A DNA stretch of 39,783 bases from an uncultured Muribaculaceae bacterium (GTDB taxonomy: Bacteria > Bacteroidota > Bacteroidia > Bacteroidales > Muribaculaceae): assembly GCA_947381945.1 (NCBI GenBank), contig CANCXM010000028.1, positions 1 through 39,783 on the forward strand. Reading direction: 5' to 3'. A model generated the notes under the pieces. It was not told where the DNA came from. It made no database searches and saw only the letters and a program-made list of their open reading frames with translations. Position 1 is the first letter of the stretch; every line of letters starts with the position of its first letter. Positions 32,909 to 39,783 of the stretch are shown here, one piece after another. The translations under genes and the position numbers were made by a program.

Positions 32909-34042
32909 ATGAAATTCACAGTTCCAAGCAAGACGCTTCATAATTTTGCCTCTTCGGTCAGCAAGGTTATCAACGCTAAAAACGCGCTGACCATCCTTAA
33001 TAATTTCCTCTTTTCAATCGAGGGAAATGTGCTGACAATCACCGCTTGTGACGGTGAGAACATCCTCTGTGGCCGTATTCCCATCATGGATGTGGAGGGT
33101 GAAGGCGAGTTCTGCATTGATGCCCGCCGTATTGTCGAACTTCTGCGCGTCATGCCCGAGCAGGAGCTGAATTTCGATATTGACGATGCCACTCTCGCAA
33201 TCGAGATGTCGCACCCCAACGGTTCCTACAAGTTCATGGGACTCAAGGGCGCTGAATATCCCCATCCCGACCGCAGTAACCAGTCGGAGAACACTTTGAC
33301 TTTCAAGGCTCCCGGTTCGGCTCTTCTGCGCGGTCTTGAGTATACATCATTTGCTGCCGGAACCGATATGCTGCGTCCGCAGATGATGGGTGTGTATTGG
33401 GACATCAAGCCCGACAAGCTCGTTTTCGTGGCGACCGATACCCACAAGCTTGTCCGCTTCGAGGATTCGAGCCTTACCCCCGACATTCAGGGCGCTTTCA
33501 TCCTTCCCAATAAGTCGACAAATGTGTTCCGCAGCGTGTTCACCCGCGATGAGGAAGTGACTGTCACCCTCGACCCGCAGATTGGTGTGATTTTCGAAAC
33601 TGACACCTTCCGTTTTGAAAGCCGTCTGGTCAAGGGCCGTTTCCCCGACTACACCCGTGTCATCCCGGAGAACAATCCCTTCACTCTTACTGTCAACCGC
33701 CATCAGTTCACCACTGCTGTCCGTCGGGTGAGCCTCTTCGTCGACGAAGGCCACGGTCTCATCAAGTTCAACATCACTCCCGAACGTCTTACCATCAAGG
33801 CTTCCGACAACGAATACAACACTTCCGGTGTCGAGAACCTGTCGGTTGATTTCACCGGCAAGAACATGATTGTCGGTTTCAGCTCGTCGTATCTCTCGGA
33901 ACTTGCAGGTGTGCTCTGGACTGAAGACATCATCTTCAAGCTCGCAGACCCCTCGAAGCCTGCGGTAATCATACCGACCGAGGACAAGGCCGACACCCGT
34001 CTGACCATGCTCCTCATGCCGATGAACGTGACAGACTTCTAA
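32909..34042 (+). CDS. dnaN: DNA polymerase III subunit beta (sliding clamp)
   Basis: A 377-residue clamp protein. It starts MKFTVPSKTLHNFASSVSKV and shows the clamp layout of three similar domains (~120 residues each), with IEGNVLTITACDGENIL in the first and the final MLLMPMNVTDF, where the protein partner-binding pocket ends with the usual M-P-M. Length fits (366-378 in other bacteria). It leads an operon of exonuclease, coaBC, porD and recN rather than sitting beside dnaA. Confidence 0.97.
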   Translation: MKFTVPSKTLHNFASSVSKVINAKNALTILNNFLFSIEGNVLTITACDGENILCGRIPIMDVEGEGEFCIDARRIVELLRVMPEQELNFDIDDATLAIEMSHPNGSYKFMGLKGAEYPHPDRSNQSENTLTFKAPGSALLRGLEYTSFAAGTDMLRPQMMGVYWDIKPDKLVFVATDTHKLVRFEDSSLTPDIQGAFILPNKSTNVFRSVFTRDEEVTVTLDPQIGVIFETDTFRFESRLVKGRFPDYTRVIPENNPFTLTVNRHQFTTAVRRVSLFVDEGHGLIKFNITPERLTIKASDNEYNTSGVENLSVDFTGKNMIVGFSSSYLSELAGVLWTEDIIFKLADPSKPAVIIPTEDKADTRLTMLLMPMNVTDF

Positions 34043-34077
34043 TCATCAATTTGTCAAAAAAATCTCTACAGTAGCAG

Positions 34078-34839
34078 ATGCAACTGAATCTGAAGAAACC
34101 GATCGTTTTCTTTGACCTTGAGACGACCGGTGTGGACATTCTCCATGACCGCATAGTTGAAATCTCTCTCATCAAGGTCCTTCCCGGAGGTGAGGAGATA
34201 GAGAAGACACGCCGTGTCAACCCGGAGATGCATATACCCGAAGAGGCAACCGCTGTCCATCATATCACCGATGAGGATGTGGCCGGTGAGCCGACCTTCC
34301 GCCAGATTGCGCGTTCGCTCGCAAACGAGATGGCCGGATGTGACATCGCGGGCTATAATTCAAACCGTTTCGACATTCCGATGCTCGACCAGGAGTTTCA
34401 GCGCGCGGGTGTGAAGTTCGATTTCTCGAAAGCCCGCTTCATTGACGTGCAGACGATTTTCCACAAGAAGGAACAGCGCACCCTCGTGGCTGCCTACCGT
34501 TTCTATTGTGGAAAGGAGCTTGACGGCGCACATTCGGCAAATGCCGACACCCGCGCTACCTACGAGGTGCTCAAGGCGCAGCTTGACCGCTATGACGACC
34601 TCCCCAACGACATGGAGGAACTCAGCAAGTTTGCCCGCACCAACCGCAACGTGGATTTCATGGGCCGTATCATCATGGACGACAATGACCGTGAGATTAT
34701 CAACTTCGGCAAGTATAAAGGGAAAACTGTAGTCGAGGTGTTCAAGAAGGATCCGTCGTACTACGACTGGATTCTCAAAGGCGATTTCGCGCAGAATACC
34801 AAGGACTGCTTCACCCGCATCAAACTCCGCATGAAATGA
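34078..34839 (+). CDS. DEDDh 3'-5' exonuclease (DNA polymerase III epsilon-like)
   Basis: A 253-residue protein with the exonuclease domain in the first ~175 residues: ExoI FFDLETTGVD (Asp13, Glu15), ExoII GYNSNRFDIPML, ExoIII GAHSANADTRATYEVL. The C-terminal ~75 residues (INFGKYKGKTVVEVFKKDP, YYDWILKGDF) resemble the small exonuclease-associated motif seen in Bacteroidota epsilon homologues. With dnaN 35 nt upstream, a proofreading role is plausible but not proven. Its stop overlaps coaBC as ATGA. Confidence 0.92.
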   Translation: MQLNLKKPIVFFDLETTGVDILHDRIVEISLIKVLPGGEEIEKTRRVNPEMHIPEEATAVHHITDEDVAGEPTFRQIARSLANEMAGCDIAGYNSNRFDIPMLDQEFQRAGVKFDFSKARFIDVQTIFHKKEQRTLVAAYRFYCGKELDGAHSANADTRATYEVLKAQLDRYDDLPNDMEELSKFARTNRNVDFMGRIIMDDNDREIINFGKYKGKTVVEVFKKDPSYYDWILKGDFAQNTKDCFTRIKLRMK

Positions 34840-36038
34840 GCGCTCTTTCCGGAAAGCATATCATATTGGGCATCTGCGGTGGCATCGCAGCCTACAAGTC
34901 CGTGTCGCTTCTGCGTCTGCTCGTGAAGGCAGGGGCTGAGGTGCAGGTGGTAATCACCCCTGCGGGCAAACAGTTCATCACCCCGGTCACACTCTCGTCG
35001 CTGAGCCAGAAGCCGGTGGTGAGCGAATTTTTTACCGCCAACACCGGGGAGTGGCATTCGCATGTCGACCTCGGTCTTTGGGCTGATTGCATGGTCATCG
35101 CTCCGGCCACTGCCTCGACCATCGGAAAGATGGCTCACGGAATTGCCGACAATATGCTCGTGACGACCTATCTCTCGGCCAAGTCGCAGGTGTTCGTGGC
35201 TCCGGCAATGGACCTTGACATGATGGCCCATCCATCAACTACTGCCAATATCAATCTCCTCCGCAGCTACGGCAACATCATCATCGAGCCGGAAAGCGGA
35301 GAGCTTGCCAGTGGTCTCGTCGGTAAAGGACGCATGGAGGAACCGGAGAAAATCGCGGCTGTTCTTGAAGCATATTTCTCGAAGAAGGCTGATTTGAAAG
35401 GCAGGAAAGTACTCATCACAGCCGGTCCTACCCATGAAAAGATTGATCCTGTGAGGTTTATCGGCAACTATTCTTCCGGTAAGATGGGCTATGCCCTCGC
35501 CGAGGAGTGTGCCTCGCGCGGAGCGGAAGTGACGTTGGTCAGTGGCCCTGTGTCGCTCTCCATCAGCCATCCCGCCGTCCGGGTGGTGAAGGTAGAGTCT
35601 GCGAAAGAGATGCTTGCTGCCTGCGAGGAGGCTTTTGCTGACAGCGATATCGCTGTGATGTGTGCCGCAGTCGCTGATTATGCTCCGAAAGAGGTGGCTG
35701 ACCGCAAGATAAAGCGCGAACATTCGGAAGTTCCGGTGATTGAGCTTGTGAAGAATCCCGATATTGCTGCCACACTCGGCCGCTCGAAGCGTCAGGATCA
35801 ACGTCTCGTAGGCTTCGCTCTGGAAACAGACCATGAGCTTGACAATGCCCGTGAGAAGCTTTCGCGCAAGAATCTCGACATGATTGTGCTCAACTCCATG
35901 CGCGACAAGGGTGCAGGTTTCGGAACAGACACCAACAAAGTCTCAATCATCAAAGCTGACGGCTCACGCGAGGATTTCGGACTGAAGCCGAAGCGAGAGG
36001 TGGCCGCTGACATTGTCGATACCATACTTACTCTATGA
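34836..36038 (+). CDS. coaBC: Bifunctional phosphopantothenoylcysteine decarboxylase/synthetase
   Basis: A 400-residue coenzyme A enzyme. The CoaC half (~1-180) is a flavoprotein fold: ILGICGGIAAYKSVSLL, catalytic His in GEWHSHVDLGLWAD, and PAMDLDMMAHP. The CoaB half (~188-400) begins GRKVLITAGPTHEKIDPVRF and contains NYSSGKMGYALAEE and ELVKNPDIAATLG, the nucleotide-binding region. Together they turn phosphopantothenate and cysteine into phosphopantetheine. It overlaps the exonuclease by 4 nt and porD by 4 nt, so translation is probably coupled. Confidence 0.96.
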   Translation: MSALSGKHIILGICGGIAAYKSVSLLRLLVKAGAEVQVVITPAGKQFITPVTLSSLSQKPVVSEFFTANTGEWHSHVDLGLWADCMVIAPATASTIGKMAHGIADNMLVTTYLSAKSQVFVAPAMDLDMMAHPSTTANINLLRSYGNIIIEPESGELASGLVGKGRMEEPEKIAAVLEAYFSKKADLKGRKVLITAGPTHEKIDPVRFIGNYSSGKMGYALAEECASRGAEVTLVSGPVSLSISHPAVRVVKVESAKEMLAACEEAFADSDIAVMCAAVADYAPKEVADRKIKREHSEVPVIELVKNPDIAATLGRSKRQDQRLVGFALETDHELDNAREKLSRKNLDMIVLNSMRDKGAGFGTDTNKVSIIKADGSREDFGLKPKREVAADIVDTILTL

Positions 36039-36943
36039 AACTGATCCTCTCCCTCATATTTTCCATCCTCGGCTTCTCTGTGCTGCAGGCTCAGGAGCTG
36101 AACTGTCGCGTGGAGGTCAATGCCGCGCAGCTCGAAGGCTCCAACAAGAGCATTTTCGAGACCTTGCAGACGGCAATCAATGAATATGTGAACACCACGC
36201 GGTGGACTCCGGCTCAGTTCTCTCCCAACGAGAAAATCGAATGTACGCTGCTCTTCACCATATCCAAGTATGATGAGTCGACCGGCACGATGGAAGGCAC
36301 CTTGCAGGTGCAGTCAAGCCGTCCGGTCTACAATTCATCCTATCTGACCACGCTCATAAATTTCAAGGACAACAACATCGCCTTCACCTATACGGAGGGC
36401 GAACCGTTGTTGTATTCCGAGACGAGCATGGAGAGCCAGTTGACGCAGATACTGAATTTCTATATCTACCTCATCCTCGCTGTTGATTTTGACTCCTTCT
36501 CTCCGAGGGGAGGAGACCAATTCTTCGAGCGCCTCGAAACCATAGTCCATCAAGGACAGTCGTCTGGCGAGACGGGGTGGAAAGCTTTTGAGGATACGAA
36601 AAACCGTGCGGCTGTCTTGGCCTCGTTCACCGACCCGTCAACCCGCACCATCCGAGACCTATATTACACTTATCATCTTCAGGGCCTCGACCAGATGTCG
36701 GTCAGCCCGGATAAGGGTAGGAAGACGATTGACGGTGCGCTTGACATACTCAACGACGTTTTCAAGGTTGCCCCCATGTCCGTCGGCCTTTCGATGTTCA
36801 AGGATGCGAAACTCGATGAACTGGTCAACATATATTCCAAGGCTCCGGCCGATGAACGTGAACATGCCTATCAGCTTCTCTTGCCTATGTTCCCGACAGA
36901 ACAGACTCGGCTTGAGAAAATCAAGCAGGGCGACACTCAGTGA
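36035..36943 (+). CDS. porD: Type IX secretion protein PorD (DUF4835 family)
   Basis: A 302-residue protein with a signal peptide (MKLILSLIFSILGFSVLQAQ) and a mature part starting ELNCRVEVNAAQLEGSNKSIF, the recognisable start of the DUF4835 family now named PorD. Conserved later segments include YLILAVDFDSFSPRGGDQFF and RTIRDLYYTYHLQGLD. PorD is needed for type IX secretion in the lineages studied, acting at the envelope; the exact step is unclear. Location between coaBC and recN is, as I recall, shared across many Bacteroidota. It is the second T9SS gene in the window, with porQ. Confidence 0.88.
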   Translation: MKLILSLIFSILGFSVLQAQELNCRVEVNAAQLEGSNKSIFETLQTAINEYVNTTRWTPAQFSPNEKIECTLLFTISKYDESTGTMEGTLQVQSSRPVYNSSYLTTLINFKDNNIAFTYTEGEPLLYSETSMESQLTQILNFYIYLILAVDFDSFSPRGGDQFFERLETIVHQGQSSGETGWKAFEDTKNRAAVLASFTDPSTRTIRDLYYTYHLQGLDQMSVSPDKGRKTIDGALDILNDVFKVAPMSVGLSMFKDAKLDELVNIYSKAPADEREHAYQLLLPMFPTEQTRLEKIKQGDTQ

Positions 36944-37004
36944 ACCCCTGCGACTGTAAATCTGTTTTCACACAGCTCTCCAACCTCTAATCATATCAAA
37001 ATCC

Positions 37005-38666
37005 GTGCTTGAATCACTCCACATATCGAACTATGCGCTCATTGACCTCATAGACATAAGGTTTCATGAGGGATTTAATGTAATCACCGGCGAGACCGGT
37101 GCGGGCAAGTCTATCATTCTCGGAGCCTTGTCGCTGCTATTGGGAAGTAGGGCCGACACTCGTGTCGTCACCAATCCCGAAGCCAAGAGCGTGATTGAGG
37201 CAGTCTTTACAGTCGATGGCTATCCGTCGCTGAAAGAATTCTGTCTCCGCGAGGACATAGAGTGGGACGACGAGCGCTGCATCCTCCGCAGGGAGATTTC
37301 TCCGGCAGGACGTTCGCGCGCGTTTGTGAATGATTCGCCGGTTCCGCTCGTGAAATTGCGTGAGGTTAGTATGCACCTTGTCGACATCCATTCGCAGCAT
37401 CAGAATCAGCTCCTTGCCACTCCCGATTTTCAGCTTGATGTCATCGACACGCTTGCAGGAAATGCAGGGCGCTTGCGTAACTACCGCTTGCGCTACAATT
37501 CGCTGCGTGAGGCGGTGAAGCGGCTTAAGGTGATGCGTGCGAGGGTCGAGAAGTCGCGTGAGGATGAAGAATTCACGCGCTATCAGCTCGAACAGCTTGA
37601 AGAACTGGACCTCCAGCCGGGCGAACAGCCTGAACTCGAGCGCGAGAGGGATGTCCTAAACAACCTGAGCACTATCAAAGCCGCTCTCGCAAAGGCTGTC
37701 GGAGCGCTTGACGGCGACGAGGGTGGAGCCTTGGGCATGGTTGATTGTGCGGCTGAAGCTTGTGAGGAGATTGAGGAAGTGCTTGAGGCATCCGACAATA
37801 TCGGCGAACGTCTTGAGTCAGTCCGTATTGAAATTTCCGACATTGCAGCGACCCTTTCGTCGATCGACGAGAACCTCGGTGCTGATCCTGCAACCCTCAA
37901 CGCCATTGAGGAGAGACTGAGTGCCATATATTCGCTTTGCCACAAGCATCACGTCGAGAATGCCGACGGTCTCATCGAACTGCGCGACAGTCTCCGTGCC
38001 AAACTGAAAGCCCTCGACAATTCCGACGGGATGATTGAGGAACTGGAGCGGGAAGCGCGTCGCGCCAAGGCTCTCGCAAAGGAAAGCGCACTTGAGATTT
38101 CGGCTGCGCGCAAGCAGGCTGCCGAGCGTTTCGGCAAACGTCTCGCGGAAGTGGCGATGCCTTTGGGCATGAAAAATCTCCGCTGTGAGATTCGTGTCTC
38201 GCCTGCAGATATGACCGCAACGGGCATGGATGTGGTGGAATTTATGGTGGCGTTCAACAAGAATCAGCCTCTGATGCCTGTCGGGACCACTGCTTCCGGT
38301 GGTGAAATCTCGCGTCTGATGCTCTCCATCAAGTCAATCATCGCGTCGAGTATGCAGCTTCCGAGCATCATCTTTGATGAGATCGACACTGGCGTTTCGG
38401 GCGATGTGGCCAACCGCATGGGTGTCATGATGCGCGACATTTCCCGCACGATTCAGGTGACGACCATCACCCATCTGCCGCAGGTCGCCTCGAAGGGTGC
38501 CCATCAGTATCGCGTCTACAAGGAGGACGACGAACATTCGACACATACGCGCATCTCTCTCCTCACCGATGAGGAGCGGGTGCGCTCCATCGCCTCAATG
38601 CTCGGAGGCTCGGAAATTGACGAAGCCGCAATCGCCGCCGCCCGCAGCCTCCTCTCGCAGAAATAG
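37005..38666 (+). CDS. recN: DNA repair ATPase RecN
   Basis: A 553-residue SMC-like ATPase of double-strand-break repair. Walker A is GETGAGKS at 29-36; the middle (~160-370) is helical with coiled-coil stretches; ABC signature is ASGGEISRLMLSIK and Walker B is PSIIFDEIDTGVSG near 455-470. The start codon is GTG at 37005, since MLESLHISNYALID is the family's N-terminus. It ends the dnaN-exonuclease-coaBC-porD-recN unit; 61 nt separates it from porD. Confidence 0.96.
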   Translation: MLESLHISNYALIDLIDIRFHEGFNVITGETGAGKSIILGALSLLLGSRADTRVVTNPEAKSVIEAVFTVDGYPSLKEFCLREDIEWDDERCILRREISPAGRSRAFVNDSPVPLVKLREVSMHLVDIHSQHQNQLLATPDFQLDVIDTLAGNAGRLRNYRLRYNSLREAVKRLKVMRARVEKSREDEEFTRYQLEQLEELDLQPGEQPELERERDVLNNLSTIKAALAKAVGALDGDEGGALGMVDCAAEACEEIEEVLEASDNIGERLESVRIEISDIAATLSSIDENLGADPATLNAIEERLSAIYSLCHKHHVENADGLIELRDSLRAKLKALDNSDGMIEELEREARRAKALAKESALEISAARKQAAERFGKRLAEVAMPLGMKNLRCEIRVSPADMTATGMDVVEFMVAFNKNQPLMPVGTTASGGEISRLMLSIKSIIASSMQLPSIIFDEIDTGVSGDVANRMGVMMRDISRTIQVTTITHLPQVASKGAHQYRVYKEDDEHSTHTRISLLTDEERVRSIASMLGGSEIDEAAIAAARSLLSQK

Positions 38667-38696
38667 CAGGACCAGCCCCCGCCGGAGATTTCAGAC

Positions 38697-38757
38697 CGTC
38701 TGACAAGTCCGACCGGTCAGACGAGTCCGAAAAGTCCGATCTGTCCGATATTAGATT
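38697..38757 (+). repeat. Hairpin and short GTCCGA repeats after recN
   Basis: CGTCTGAC (38697-38704) pairs with GTCAGACG (38716-38723). It is followed by repeated GTCCGA steps at roughly 10-12 nt spacing to ~38750. This may end the recN transcript; nothing else was seen between recN and the methyltransferase gene. Confidence 0.55.
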
Positions 38758-38839
38758 GCCTAATGGCCTTCAACCCGCCCATCATCCTCCTCCCAACCCC
38801 CCTAAACGAACTCAAAACCAAAACCACGATATATAAATA

Positions 38840-39595
38840 ATGGAAAAAAACGATTATATCTACGGCATCAGGGCTGTCATGGAAGCCATCGAGGCCGGTA
38901 AGGAAATCGACAAAATCTTCGTAGCGAAAGACATTCAGGGCGATCTCGCCGCTGAATTTCTTGCGCTTGCCAAGGCAAACAGGGTAGTCATACAGCGTGT
39001 ACCGGTCGAGCGCATCAACCGCATTACCCGAAAAAATCATCAGGGCGTGCTTGCGATGATGTCGGCCATCACCTACCACCGTCTCGACCACCTTGTGCCG
39101 GAACTCTACGAAGCCGGTATCCTTCCCTTTATTGTCATGCTCGACGGCATAACCGACGTGAGAAACTTCGGTGCCATCGCCCGTACATGTGAGTGTGCAG
39201 GTGTGGATGCCATCGTGATTCCCGAACACGGAAGCGTTTCGGTTGGTGGGGATGCCATCAAGACCTCTGCCGGAGCATTGCACCACATCCCCGTGTGCAG
39301 GGTCTCCTCAATCGCATGGGCTGCAAAATTCCTGCGCGAGAATGGCTACAACGTTGTTGCCGTGACCGAAAAGTCGGACATGAACTATACAGAGGGTAAC
39401 TACAGTGACCCTGTTGCAATCGTCATGGGCGCAGAGGATGTTGGCATCTCTCCCGAGGCCATGAAGCAGTGTGAGACCCGCGTGGGCATCCCGATGTTTG
39501 GCAATATCGGCTCACTCAACGTCTCGGTAGCTGCCGGAGTCATGATTTACGAAGTGGTCCGCCAACGCCTCGCCGCCAACCTCGAAATCATCTGA
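38840..39595 (+). CDS. rlmB: SpoU/TrmH-family 23S rRNA 2'-O-ribose methyltransferase (RlmB type)
   Basis: A 251-residue protein. The small N-terminal substrate-binding part (YIYGIRAVMEAIEAGKEIDKI) is followed by the knotted SAM domain, with the three SPOUT motifs in order: DVRNFGAIARTCEC, IVMGAEDVGIS and GSLNVSVAAGVMIYE. The RlmB branch methylates G2251 of 23S rRNA in E. coli; that exact target is an assignment from the family. Some distance (173 nt) and a hairpin separate it from recN, so it is probably transcribed on its own. Confidence 0.92.
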   Translation: MEKNDYIYGIRAVMEAIEAGKEIDKIFVAKDIQGDLAAEFLALAKANRVVIQRVPVERINRITRKNHQGVLAMMSAITYHRLDHLVPELYEAGILPFIVMLDGITDVRNFGAIARTCECAGVDAIVIPEHGSVSVGGDAIKTSAGALHHIPVCRVSSIAWAAKFLRENGYNVVAVTEKSDMNYTEGNYSDPVAIVMGAEDVGISPEAMKQCETRVGIPMFGNIGSLNVSVAAGVMIYEVVRQRLAANLEII

Positions 39596-39659
39596 CGACC
39601 TATCCGGAAAAATTCCTTCGCATGAAGGATTCTTCTACGAGAATGGCACATAAAGTCAA

Positions 39660-39739
39660 AAGGTCAGAAGAAACATTGGCTTTTTATAATAGGAGAACAC
39701 TCTTATTAAGTAAAAATTCCTTATGTTTCTTCTGACCTT
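39660..39739. repeat. 17-bp perfect inverted repeat with a 46-nt centre
   Basis: AAGGTCAGAAGAAACAT (39660-39676) recurs in reverse complement at 39723-39739. The centre contains a second, 8-bp hairpin (39688-39707). It lies 65 nt after the rlmB stop. It may be a terminator, a small mobile-element remnant or a recombination site; the right flank is cut by the window edge. Confidence 0.8.
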
Positions 39740-39783
39740 CTATGTTGCCATACAATCGAATTTGTATTTTTAACTAAATATTT

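Noticed and set aside
1..39783. CRISPR arrays, tRNA, rRNA, complete insertion sequences
   Set aside because: No regularly spaced direct repeats, no tRNA-like or rRNA segments and no intact transposase frame were seen; the only direct tandem arrays are the 42-bp, 16-bp and C-rich units listed.

Overview
The window is a chromosomal stretch of a Bacteroidota bacterium, most likely order Bacteroidales and perhaps Muribaculaceae-like; the family is inferred from overall style and was not tested. The evidence is a repeated promoter signature (-7 TAnnTTTG, often with TTG/TTTG about 18-20 nt upstream), weak Shine-Dalgarno sites, type IX secretion genes (porQ, porD), BACON and BspA-type surface proteins, a type III glutamine synthetase and the LL-diaminopimelate aminotransferase route to lysine.

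Layout. 1-1.2 kb: start of a tyrosine-recombinase-like gene running off the left edge, and a small lipoprotein. 1.3-3.2 kb (+): rplY-pth-S4/Hsp15 translation operon with a terminator. 3.2-3.8 kb: gap with one possible 51-aa ORF. 3.8-7.0 kb (-): nitrilase-family amidohydrolase, PlsC-like acyltransferase, a conserved hypothetical, and thrC. 7.0-10.6 kb (-): a tightly overlapping cluster porQ-cmk-ispH-exonuclease-lipoprotein. 10.8-11.2 kb (+): a lone TonB C-terminal-domain protein. 11.4-14.4 kb (-): a large receiver-plus-PEP/pyruvate-binding fusion. 14.6-19.8 kb (-): two surface proteins, one with a T9SS-type tail and one an eight-BACON plus BspA-LRR lipoprotein. 20.0-21.0 kb: a GlsB-type membrane protein and a gap rich in palindromes and a 42-bp tandem repeat. 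21.0-24.1 kb (+): TPP riboswitch, TonB-dependent receptor and PnuT, a thiamine-uptake unit. 24.2-28.6 kb (+): dapF, dapL, glnN. 28.7-31.7 kb (+): amidophosphoribosyltransferase and an overlapping lipoprotein. 31.9-32.7 kb (-): EamA transporter. 32.9-38.7 kb (+): dnaN, 3'-5' exonuclease, coaBC, porD, recN. 38.8-39.6 kb (+): rlmB-type methyltransferase, then a 17-bp inverted repeat.

Most genes are core metabolism or information processing in compact operons with 4-nt start/stop overlaps. The accessory signal is in the surface proteins and the intergenic repeats. The repeats comprise a palindrome family with the core CATACGCGC at three sites, a GTCCGCAGGAC family, a 33-bp inverted repeat near 20 kb and a 17-bp inverted repeat at the right end. 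I found no CRISPR array, rRNA, tRNA or complete insertion sequence. The nearest thing to a novel system is the set of palindromic intergenic repeats and the receiver/ATP-grasp fusion protein; neither can be called a new system from sequence alone.
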